In this document: positions 17,455 through 23,674 of the stretch, in pieces
Numbering within the stretch: the stretch's first letter is position 1
How the letters are laid out: each line of letters begins with the position of its first letter
Assembly (NCBI GenBank): GCA_937989675.1
Contig: CALKRK010000042.1
Location: 1 to 47,296 of the forward strand
Reading direction: 5' to 3'
From: an uncultured Arenicella sp.
GTDB lineage: Bacteria; Pseudomonadota; Gammaproteobacteria; Arenicellales; Arenicellaceae
Length of the DNA: 47,296 bases
Translations under genes and position numbers: made by a program
Notes under the pieces: generated by a model
The model's database searches: none
Told to the model about the DNA's origin: nothing
What the model saw: only the letters and a program-made list of their open reading frames with translations

Positions 17455-17511
17455 TTAACTATTTGGTTGACTTTATATCGCTATCAATATTAAAGTCAAC
17501 CAAATAGTTAA
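17455..17511. promoter_or_regulatory. Operator dyad between GST and ArsR genes (perfect 21-bp arms)
   Basis: Arms at 17455-17475 and 17491-17511 are exact inverted copies, separated by 15 bases. Each arm contains AACTATTTGGTT, itself a partial dyad (8 of 12 positions symmetric), as expected if two ArsR dimers bind. The dyad sits between divergent starts at 17437 and 17528. Confidence 0.8.
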
Positions 17512-17527
17512 GTTTATATGAAAAGCA

Positions 17528-17848
17528 ATGAACAATATCCAACACACTTTTGCAGCGCTCGGAGATCAGACTCGTATGGCGATCATTGAGCGGCTGGCAC
17601 TCAATGAGATTTCATTGTCTGAATTGGCAGAGCCGTTTGCGATGTCGCAAACAGCGGTGAGCAAACATGTTCATGTGTTGAGCGAAGCCGGCTTAGTTGA
17701 AATTAGCAAACGAGGCCGAACACGCTACTGTCGACTAAAGCCAGAACCGCTTCGCGCTGCCGAAGAATGGCTCGAAACGTATCAACAATTTTGGTCAGAG
17801 CGATTTGAAAATTTGGCTACATTTTTAACTAAGGAGAAATCAGAATGA
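17528..17848 (+). CDS. ArsR-family winged-helix repressor
   Basis: 106 residues, typical size. The fold is seen in FAALGDQTRMAIIERLALNEISLSELAEP, the recognition helix MSQTAVSKHVHVLSEAGLVEI and the wing RGRTRYCRLKPEPL. No metal-binding ELCVCDL-type cysteines are present, so it is one of the non-metal ArsR regulators usually paired with an AHSA1 gene. Its stop overlaps the start of the following gene by four bases (ATGA). It probably represses its own operon and the divergent GST through the dyad upstream. Confidence 0.92.
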   Translation: MNNIQHTFAALGDQTRMAIIERLALNEISLSELAEPFAMSQTAVSKHVHVLSEAGLVEISKRGRTRYCRLKPEPLRAAEEWLETYQQFWSERFENLATFLTKEKSE

Positions 17849-18318
17849 ACCTACCCTTTTTAACCACACCTCAAGGGGAAGACCCAGTCATACTTGAGGC
17901 CGTATTTTCGACCAATGTCGAGCGCCTATTCCAAGCTTGGACGACCCCCGAAGATATTAAACAGTGGTTCGGTGCCGATGAAGGCGGCCCTGAACATGTG
18001 AGCATGCAAGTTGAAGTAGGCGGTACGTGGGAGTTCGTATTTTCAGAAAACGAAGGTAAGGTCGATAGCCTGAGCGGTGAATATCTGCGCATTGAGAAAG
18101 ATACGCTTCTCGAATTTACCTGGGTTCATACTCGAACCCTAGCAGATGGAAGTAGCGAGCAATCACCAGAATCGCTGGTTAGCGTTGCTTTTGAAGAGCG
18201 GCCATCAGGAGCATTTTCTCGATTGGTTCACAAATCAGTTATTAGCGATAGCAGCCGCTCCAATATCGGCGGCGGTTGGTCATCATCATTTACTAAACTC
18301 AAGGCGCTCACGGAATGA
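17845..18318 (+). CDS. AHSA1/SRPBCC-domain protein
   Basis: 157 residues of the activator-of-Hsp90-homologue SRPBCC type: VFSTNVERLFQAWTTPEDIKQWFGAD, VGGTWEFVFSEN, GEYLRIEKDTLLEFTWVH and a C-terminal helical closure SNIGGGWSSSFTKLKAL. A strong AAGGAG lies eight bases before the ATG although it is inside the ArsR gene. ArsR-AHSA1 pairs are very common; ligand and role are unknown. The stop overlaps the next start by four bases, so the three genes are translationally coupled. Confidence 0.9.
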   Translation: MNLPFLTTPQGEDPVILEAVFSTNVERLFQAWTTPEDIKQWFGADEGGPEHVSMQVEVGGTWEFVFSENEGKVDSLSGEYLRIEKDTLLEFTWVHTRTLADGSSEQSPESLVSVAFEERPSGAFSRLVHKSVISDSSRSNIGGGWSSSFTKLKALTE

Positions 18319-18623
18319 ACTACCAACAACTCTCCGAAAAAATGTCGGAATCTGAAGGCGTAGAACAGTCGACAATGATGGGCTCTCCCTGCTTACGTTA
18401 CAAAGGTGAGTTTGTGGGTATGATGTTCGAAAAAGAGCAGTCACTCATCGTTAAGGTATCGGCGCAGAGGGTAGATGAGATCATCGCCAACGGTGAAGGC
18501 AACGAGTTTAACTTCACCAAGAAACGGTTTAAGGAATGGGTGCTCATTCCTTTAGAATTTGAGGAACACTACGAAGCTTATTTGCAGGAAGCCATAGCCT
18601 ATGCAAAGTCAAAGATACGTTGA
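18315..18623 (+). CDS. Small TfoX-N/YjbR-like protein
   Basis: 102 residues, third gene of the ArsR operon. The pattern TMMGSPCLRYKGEFVGMMFEK, then a strand SLIVKVSAQRVDEII, then FKEWVLIPLEFEEHYEAYLQEAIAYAK is that of the small alpha/beta domain shared by TfoX N-terminal and YjbR/MmcQ proteins. I am not sure which of the two families it falls in. Members often accompany ArsR-AHSA1 genes. No enzymatic residues can be named. Confidence 0.6.
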   Translation: MNYQQLSEKMSESEGVEQSTMMGSPCLRYKGEFVGMMFEKEQSLIVKVSAQRVDEIIANGEGNEFNFTKKRFKEWVLIPLEFEEHYEAYLQEAIAYAKSKIR

Positions 18624-18723
18624 TCACTTCTTCGGCATAAAAGCAGGCTAGCAGGCCTAGCGAAAAACAATGAAAGTCAAATCCAACTCATGACCTTATT
18701 GTTCATTCAAGGTGCTACCCACA

Positions 18724-20016
18724 TCATGAGAGAGGGTCTAGCTTTTCTAAAGCGATTCTTAATTTATTGCCTTTGTGCGGGTTGAGTTGCGAAACGTAAT
18801 TTACGCGCCCCACCAAGTAGGCATAAAAATTACTGTGGCCATCGATATTTTGGCTCGCTAAACCGTGCCTTTCACAATTATGAATTATTGCTTTAAGTTG
18901 ATCGTAATATCGACGATCAATATTGGCTTTTTCGTTAACCACAACGCCAGTGATTTTTTGTCGTTGCGATTCCCTTGTGCGCCGAGTCTTACGGTGATTT
19001 AGCTCAAACCCTTCTTCAATACAAATTGAACCCACAAGCGGTTCAAGAAAAGACCAGTCACGTTCGACATTGCCAGAAAATGCCAAGTCGTCAGCATATC
19101 TCGAATAACTCAGTTTTAAGCTTTTTGCTAAACCGGCTAACCGCCTATCTAGTTGCAAACATACAGCGTTTGACAGCATTGGCGAAGTTGGCGCGCCTTG
19201 TGGTAAGTGTCTAAGCTGCGCTAAACGCCTTTCATGCTGACCTAGTTCTTTCGGCAAAATAGATTCGTGTGTAGCTTGGTGTGTACACAGACCAGCCAGG
19301 TGACGGCTAACGTGTTTGTTATAGCCCATGTTCAAAAATTGCCGATATACTTGATACCATGAAATACACGGAAAAAAGTGTTTTAAGTCAAAGGCAAACA
19401 CCAATACTTTCCCTACATGATGCGACGCGTGAGTTATGCAACTTCCACCCCGTCGGTACCCTTGCGCAGCAGAATCAATTGAAGCGTATCTAAGTATTTC
19501 GCTATTGATTTGCCTTTGCACATCTTTTAGTAGTCGTTTAGGCGATTCCAATAAACGAAATCCCCCTCGACGCTTGGGGATAACTTTATAGTGATAATGA
19601 TTTAAGTTACTTGCATCAGATTTATCTGCGCGCATTAAGCCCGCCAACCAGATTAGCTCACCGCGGCTCAATCCAAGCCAAGCCGCAAGGTCTGACTCAG
19701 TTTCCAGCCTGGGAAGAGGAAACGCAACCTCTGGCAGAACACGATTCGAGGCTAGGTTAAAGCGTGAGATTTTGGGCACGTTCTCTCGCCACCCAAACCA
19801 AGCCTTAATGTAAGCGTCTTCGCGCAAATGTTTTTCTAGGGCCTCTGAATCTGGCCGCACCGGAAATCGTAGCAACATTTTGTTAACTACCTTGTCGATA
19901 TCCGGCGGTAGATTTTCGACAACTTCGATAAATTTGGAGAGCAATGTTACATAACCCCAGGGGGATTCCATCCACCAATCTGAGAGAGACCGACAAAAAA
20001 GATTTTTACGATTCAA
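18724..20016 (-). CDS. Retron-type reverse transcriptase with long N-terminal extension
   Basis: 430 residues from a TTG at 20016, chosen because AAGGAG lies seven bases upstream; the first ATG is codon 16. Polymerase motifs: region X-like HYHYKVIPKRRGGFRLLESP (140-159), motif A aspartate D210 in FDLKHFFPCIS, LPQGAPTSP (271-279), the catalytic YADD (307-310), ITG355-357 where retrons carry VTG, and a terminal helical thumb. Where retron enzymes have NAxxH this one has HAxxH (196-200). The first 135 residues, including AAWLGLSRGELIWLAGL, precede the fingers and match no domain I recognise. No maturase or endonuclease domain is present, which argues against a group II intron. From memory it resembles the myxobacterial Mx162-type branch. 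Confidence 0.9.
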   Translation of the reverse strand: MNRKNLFCRSLSDWWMESPWGYVTLLSKFIEVVENLPPDIDKVVNKMLLRFPVRPDSEALEKHLREDAYIKAWFGWRENVPKISRFNLASNRVLPEVAFPLPRLETESDLAAWLGLSRGELIWLAGLMRADKSDASNLNHYHYKVIPKRRGGFRLLESPKRLLKDVQRQINSEILRYASIDSAAQGYRRGGSCITHASHHVGKVLVFAFDLKHFFPCISWYQVYRQFLNMGYNKHVSRHLAGLCTHQATHESILPKELGQHERRLAQLRHLPQGAPTSPMLSNAVCLQLDRRLAGLAKSLKLSYSRYADDLAFSGNVERDWSFLEPLVGSICIEEGFELNHRKTRRTRESQRQKITGVVVNEKANIDRRYYDQLKAIIHNCERHGLASQNIDGHSNFYAYLVGRVNYVSQLNPHKGNKLRIALEKLDPLS

Positions 20017-20078
20017 CTAACCACTCCTTGTCTAGCTTCATCGAGGCACACATTTACTCCAACTCAAAAATAAAAAGT

Positions 20079-20089
20079 GCAGCATTCAA
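20079..20089 (-). repeat. Retron a2 repeat
   Basis: Minus-strand TTGAATGCTGC, the exact inverse complement of the segment at 20222-20232. Pairing of the two would close the RNA and place the msd 3' end next to the branching guanosine. Confidence 0.75.
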
Positions 20090-20221
20090 CTCCAATATCG
20101 CGCGAACAGCCTTGCACGCAGTGCAATTGAGTTCTCGCTAGGTAAAACCTGAAATACAACGCCGTGGGGTAACCCCACAGCCCTCATTACTAGGTACTAA
20201 TTCTAAGTATTAAGGAATAGC

Positions 20222-20232
20222 TTGAATGCTGC
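20222..20232 (-). repeat. Retron a1 repeat
   Basis: Minus-strand GCAGCATTCAA, 11 of 11 complementary to 20079-20089. It begins at the expected transcription start of the candidate promoter at 20241-20246. Confidence 0.75.
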
Positions 20233-20240
20233 TGTTCTCT

Positions 20241-20269
20241 ATATTAGTCAGAAATCAAATATTTTCCAG
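20241..20269 (-). promoter_or_regulatory. Candidate promoter of the retron RNA
   Basis: On the minus strand a TAATAT -10 box (20241-20246) is preceded after 17 bases by CTGGAA (20264-20269), a poor -35. The predicted start, about seven bases after the -10, falls at the beginning of the a1 repeat. Confidence 0.4.
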
Positions 20270-20294
20270 CTATTTCACTTATAGGCTAATGACT

Positions 20295-20708
20295 CTATTG
20301 CACCTGGCCACATTGCCGAATCGCTAAACCCACCAATACGAACATTATCAGATCAATCAGCATAAAACCTTGAATCGCTGGAGTGTAGCTGCCGAAGGCA
20401 AACCCATCCAGCACGAGGCTCAGCAGGCGCCCAAATAGCACTCCACCGATCGTCATCAAGAAAACTATCAAGCCCACTTTGGTCGACAACTTGCCAAACA
20501 GAGACATGCCGAGCACAAGCGAAAACGCTAGAAAGAAGCCTCCGTATTGGCCGCGAACTTCGTTCAATGCGCTGATGCTATTAAGAGTAATATCCAGATT
20601 CGCCATCATCGCAGCCGGGCTTAGAGTAGCGCGCATAGCAATGTACAAGCCGGCGACAATACCGACAATAAGAACAATTTTTTGCAAAACAGTAGAAGAC
20701 TGAGTCAT
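20295..20708 (-). CDS. DUF4345 family membrane protein
   Basis: 137 residues with four membrane segments. The conserved NEVRGQYGGFFLAF, GRLLSLVLDGF and terminal helix IDLIMFVLVGLAI identify DUF4345, a four-helix inner-membrane family of unknown function. It is divergent from a TetR regulator 74 bases away, with a perfect 22-bp palindrome between, so it is the probable regulated target. Confidence 0.82.
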   Translation of the reverse strand: MTQSSTVLQKIVLIVGIVAGLYIAMRATLSPAAMMANLDITLNSISALNEVRGQYGGFFLAFSLVLGMSLFGKLSTKVGLIVFLMTIGGVLFGRLLSLVLDGFAFGSYTPAIQGFMLIDLIMFVLVGLAIRQCGQVQ

Positions 20709-20744
20709 TACGAATCACCTCTTTTCTAACAAATTGAACTATTA

Positions 20745-20766
20745 TACTATGGTGATCACCATAGTA
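20745..20766. promoter_or_regulatory. TetR-type operator, perfect 22-bp palindrome
   Basis: Arms TACTATGGTGA and TCACCATAGTA meet without spacer. It lies midway between the divergent DUF4345 and TetR genes, the usual arrangement for TetR autoregulation. Confidence 0.82.
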
Positions 20767-20782
20767 ATGCAAATCACTTCAC

Positions 20783-21367
20783 ATGCCTCGCACATCAGAC
20801 GCAAAACAGAAAGCCATCCAAACTGCAATTCGATTGTTTCGACAACAGGGTTACCACGGAACAGGGCTTACTCAAATTTTGAACGAAAGTGGTGCTCCAA
20901 AGGGGTCATTCTATTTCCATTTTCCGCAAGGCAAGATTCAATTAGCGTGCGCTGTGCTTGAGACTGTTGGCCCGTTAGTGAGTAAAATAATAGACGCGGC
21001 CGCCGAGGCATCTGAAAATTCTGTGGTATTTGTAAACCAAGTCTCGGATACATTTTATAAAGAACTAGAAGCTTCTAATTATCAATCAGGTTGTCCGGTG
21101 GCGGCGCTAGCCAACGAAGTGTCAGTAGATTCCATAGAGATTCGCAAAGCCGTTAGTAAGGTACTCAATATGTGGCAGAGAAGCATTGCGAAGGGTTTAG
21201 AGGCACATTCAATTTCACCGTCAATAGCCCTGCCATTGTCCGGCACAATTCTCAACGCCATCGAAGGTGCCACTATGTTATCTAAGGCACATCGAAGCCG
21301 AACTCCTTTCGACCAGCTGCAAACATCGCTTTCGGCGCTTCTGGTCGCAAATCAATCAAACACATAA
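20783..21367 (+). CDS. TetR-family repressor (LmrA/YxaF-like)
   Basis: 194 residues. The N-terminal helix-turn-helix is clear: KQKAIQTAIRLFRQQGYHGTGLTQIL followed by GAPKGSFYFHFPQGKIQLACAVL. The C-terminal part, including QSGCPVAALANEVSVDS and LEAHSISPSIALPLSGTILNAIEGATML, is of the LmrA/YxaF group whose members sense flavonoids, drugs or other hydrophobic compounds; the ligand is not known here. It probably controls DUF4345 and perhaps the following DUF3237 gene. Confidence 0.92.
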   Translation: MPRTSDAKQKAIQTAIRLFRQQGYHGTGLTQILNESGAPKGSFYFHFPQGKIQLACAVLETVGPLVSKIIDAAAEASENSVVFVNQVSDTFYKELEASNYQSGCPVAALANEVSVDSIEIRKAVSKVLNMWQRSIAKGLEAHSISPSIALPLSGTILNAIEGATMLSKAHRSRTPFDQLQTSLSALLVANQSNT

Positions 21368-21383
21368 TTGTATGAGGCATGCA

Positions 21384-21845
21384 ATGAGTAAACTCGATTA
21401 CAAAGACTTACTGACACTAGAACTAACCGTCGACTTTAGTGCAATGAAAACTATTGGTAATACACCTAACGGGCTTCGTCGAATCGTACCAGTTTCAGGA
21501 GGCACCTTTTCAGGGGAAAGACTAAATGGAAAGGTGCTGCCAGGTGCGGATTGGGTTCTAAACCGTAGCGACAAAGTGATGGTCATCGATGTCAGACTAA
21601 TATTAGAAACCAACGACGGCGCCAATATATACCTAACATACCAAGGCCGCTTTTTGGCCGCGCCAGATGCTATGGAGCGATTCGGGAAAGGCGAGGTTCT
21701 CGACCAATCAGAATATTCATTAGCCATATCTGCACATTTCGAATGTGGTAGCAGCAGCTACGAGTGGCTTAATAACGTTGTCGCGGTTGGTACCGGCGAG
21801 CAGACCATTTCAGGCCCAATTTATAAAATATTTGAAGTGGGTTAG
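21384..21845 (+). CDS. DUF3237 family protein
   Basis: 153 residues from the ATG at 21384, which has GAGG six bases upstream; the in-frame extension back to 21267 overlaps the TetR gene and is unlikely. Conserved family pieces are TPNGLRRIVPVSGGTFSG, GKVLPGADWVLNR and the central IYLTYQGRF. DUF3237 forms a beta-barrel-like fold and is uncharacterised. It starts 16 bases after the TetR stop, so it is likely the second gene of that operon. Confidence 0.85.
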   Translation: MSKLDYKDLLTLELTVDFSAMKTIGNTPNGLRRIVPVSGGTFSGERLNGKVLPGADWVLNRSDKVMVIDVRLILETNDGANIYLTYQGRFLAAPDAMERFGKGEVLDQSEYSLAISAHFECGSSSYEWLNNVVAVGTGEQTISGPIYKIFEVG

Positions 21846-21876
21846 GACAAACGCATCAACTTATCAAACTAGCACT

Positions 21877-22950
21877 TTATTGGCACTGCCCGTCTAGAGC
21901 ACCAGTAACACCAGCACAAAGCCGACAAACTGGATTACCCGTTACAGGGCCCAAAAAGGTGGTATGGTAAGCTCTCGTTTCGGTAAATCCTGAGCCGGTG
22001 TTAGCACGCATGGAATTTGTTGTGCCTGAGATTAGGCTGTTTCTGATCGTCGCATAAGAGTTCGAATTCAGATTCCAAAGGCCATGCGCAGTTTGCGAGG
22101 AAAAAATACGTTCAGCACTTACATCTGAATCCCTAATTGAGATGCTCGAGCTAACATTGTAAATACCAACATTGTTGTCCGCTTGGCGCACCAGAATATT
22201 ACTATCGTAGAACTCCACCGTGCCCCCCACATCATTATTGAAAACACCATACGCGTTAACAGCATTAGAACAGCGCACCAGTATTCGTACTTCACGCATA
22301 AACGTACGCGCTTTCCGATTATAGACACCTCGACAACTGCCAGAGCTAGTTGCGTCGCTAGTTAAAATAGATATCCTAACGCTCTCCATTTCTGAAAAGA
22401 TATTAGAAGTAGAGCCATTGTGATAGAACGCCCAAACACTCTGGCCGCCTCTAACATCCATTGTCAGGTTTTCGAACTGCGAGTTACCCGTATTGTAGAT
22501 ACCAACGGAGTAGAAACCACCACCGCCGTTATTTAATTCCATATCCGCGATAGTACTGTTTCCTGAGGTACGAATAATGGCTGCGTTAGACACAACATTG
22601 CTGCTAATACTGGCTACCAGCGTTGTACTTCTTTCTCCAGCTCCATAAATACTAACAAATGGCGGCACAACCAATTGGGCTGGCACGGAATATCTACCCG
22701 GGCCAACAAAAATAACAAAGGGATTTTCTTCATCTGCATTGTTGATGGAAGCCAGAGCGCTGGCAATACTCGAATAGTCACCATTTTCAGCACTAACTCG
22801 TATCACGTTTTTCAATGGTTTCACGTCACTTCCGCCAAGTGGCACAACAACAACCTTATTGTGTGCAAATACACCACTAAAACAACCAAACAGAAAAATG
22901 GAGAAAAGTGTTCTGGCAAATTTGGGCAACATGGCAAAGGCTTTCTTCAT
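21877..22950 (-). CDS. Secreted right-handed beta-helix protein, function unknown
   Basis: 357 residues from the ATG at 22950 (no clear ribosome binding site; a GTG at 22980 in frame is the alternative). A signal peptide is evident (MKKAFAMLPKF..CFSGVFA). The start of the mature part, VIRVSAENGDYSSIASALASI followed by VIFVGPGRYSVPAQLVVPPFVSIYGAG, is the entry of a pectate lyase/pectinesterase-like beta-helix. About seven repeats with SNVVSNAAIIRTSGNSTIADMEL-style turns follow. The catalytic residues of pectinesterases are not recognisable. The C-terminal CRLCAGVTGALDGQC is cysteine-rich. Confidence 0.65.
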   Translation of the reverse strand: MKKAFAMLPKFARTLFSIFLFGCFSGVFAHNKVVVVPLGGSDVKPLKNVIRVSAENGDYSSIASALASINNADEENPFVIFVGPGRYSVPAQLVVPPFVSIYGAGERSTTLVASISSNVVSNAAIIRTSGNSTIADMELNNGGGGFYSVGIYNTGNSQFENLTMDVRGGQSVWAFYHNGSTSNIFSEMESVRISILTSDATSSGSCRGVYNRKARTFMREVRILVRCSNAVNAYGVFNNDVGGTVEFYDSNILVRQADNNVGIYNVSSSISIRDSDVSAERIFSSQTAHGLWNLNSNSYATIRNSLISGTTNSMRANTGSGFTETRAYHTTFLGPVTGNPVCRLCAGVTGALDGQCQ

Positions 22951-23160
22951 GCGAAGTATGTAAAAATAAAAAACATACACGAGTCAATATTGCCTGACCC
23001 GAGTGCTGGTACCTATATTTGACGCCTAGCATACTCACTTTTCATTTTTCCGGGCCATAACTCGATACCTAAGCACCCATGAACAAGACAACGATTCTCA
23101 AGCCTACAATGCAAGTGCTAAGCTGATGACATATAGACACCCTGGCAAGAAGGTACTGAA

Positions 23161-23583
23161 ATGAAAGATGTGATAAAACGTTATACGAAAGATGATTTAG
23201 AAGTCGTTTGGCAGCCAAGTAAGTGCACTCACTCAGCCGTGTGTGCAAAAACCTTAGGAGACGTGTTCAATCCGAAGAAGCGACCTTGGATCAACTTAGA
23301 TGCCAGCGACAAGGAATCCATCGAAAATACGGTTCGCAGTTGCCCTTCAGGCGCATTGAGCCTTCCAGATGCGCAAGCTATTCCCGATAGCACACAAGAC
23401 CGCCCAGACGTCACTATTACCTTGTTAGAAAACGGCCCGTTGTTAATCAACGGCCGCACCACGATTACGCTTAGCGATGGCAGCCAACAAGCAAAAACTA
23501 ACCCAGCGCTTTGCCGCTGCGGCGCATCAAGTAACAAACCTTTTTGTGATGGCAGCCACACGAAAGCGGGGTTTAAGGGCTAA
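23161..23583 (+). CDS. Divergent ferredoxin-like (Fer4_19) plus CDGSH iron-sulfur protein
   Basis: 140 residues. The N-terminal domain has a mono-cluster pattern: W-QPSKCTHSAVCAKTLGDVF followed by VRSCPSGALS, with three of the usual cysteines for a 4Fe-4S cluster. Residues about 110-140 hold LCRCGASSNKPFCDGSHTKAGF, the CDGSH C-x-C-x(8)-C-x3-H 2Fe-2S motif. Such two-domain proteins are widespread in proteobacteria; a role in redox or iron-sulfur trafficking is inferred. The ATG has AAGGTACTGAA upstream (partial site). It converges on the symporter gene. Confidence 0.88.
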   Translation: MKDVIKRYTKDDLEVVWQPSKCTHSAVCAKTLGDVFNPKKRPWINLDASDKESIENTVRSCPSGALSLPDAQAIPDSTQDRPDVTITLLENGPLLINGRTTITLSDGSQQAKTNPALCRCGASSNKPFCDGSHTKAGFKG

Positions 23584-23623
23584 CAACCGTGCCTTAACAA
23601 AGCTGGCAATACATACACCGGCA

Positions 23624-23643
23624 TTCACTCCATAAAGAGTGAA
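23624..23643. terminator. Weak hairpin between converging genes
   Basis: TTCACTC-CATAAA-GAGTGAA, a 7-bp perfect stem between the CDGSH and symporter genes. No T-run follows on either strand. Confidence 0.35.
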
Positions 23644-23674
23644 AGTACCTTATCGAATCAATGTGGCGCTCACT

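Larger units (their letters stand above)
20079..20232 (-). ncRNA. Candidate retron msr-msd RNA
   Basis: 154 nt ending 62 bases before the reverse transcriptase start, same strand. It is bounded by an 11-bp perfect inverted repeat (a1 GCAGCATTCAA, a2 TTGAATGCTGC). Immediately after a1 comes GC, so an AGC with a candidate branching guanosine (opposite C20221) sits in the canonical place. Inside are a weak hairpin UACU/AGUA, a 9-bp hairpin GCUGUGGGG-UUA-CCCCACGGC (20161-20181), and a bulged hairpin GCGA..AC with core UUGCAC-UGC-GUGCAA (about 20103-20138). The last would be the msd template. Size, order and position fit known retrons. No experimental support is available. Confidence 0.72.

Noticed and set aside
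18724-20016. Reverse transcriptase as part of a group II intron or diversity-generating retroelement
   Set aside because: No maturase X/endonuclease domain, no intron domain V-like hairpin recognised downstream, and no variable-repeat/template-repeat pair or accessory gene nearby.
20101-20138. CTAGCGAGAAC near the msd hairpin, similar to the TTAGCGAGAGG around the branch point of a classical E. coli retron
   Set aside because: Considered as the msr start, but no inverse partner for the preceding bases is found downstream; the AGC next to the 11-bp a1 repeat is the better branch-point candidate.
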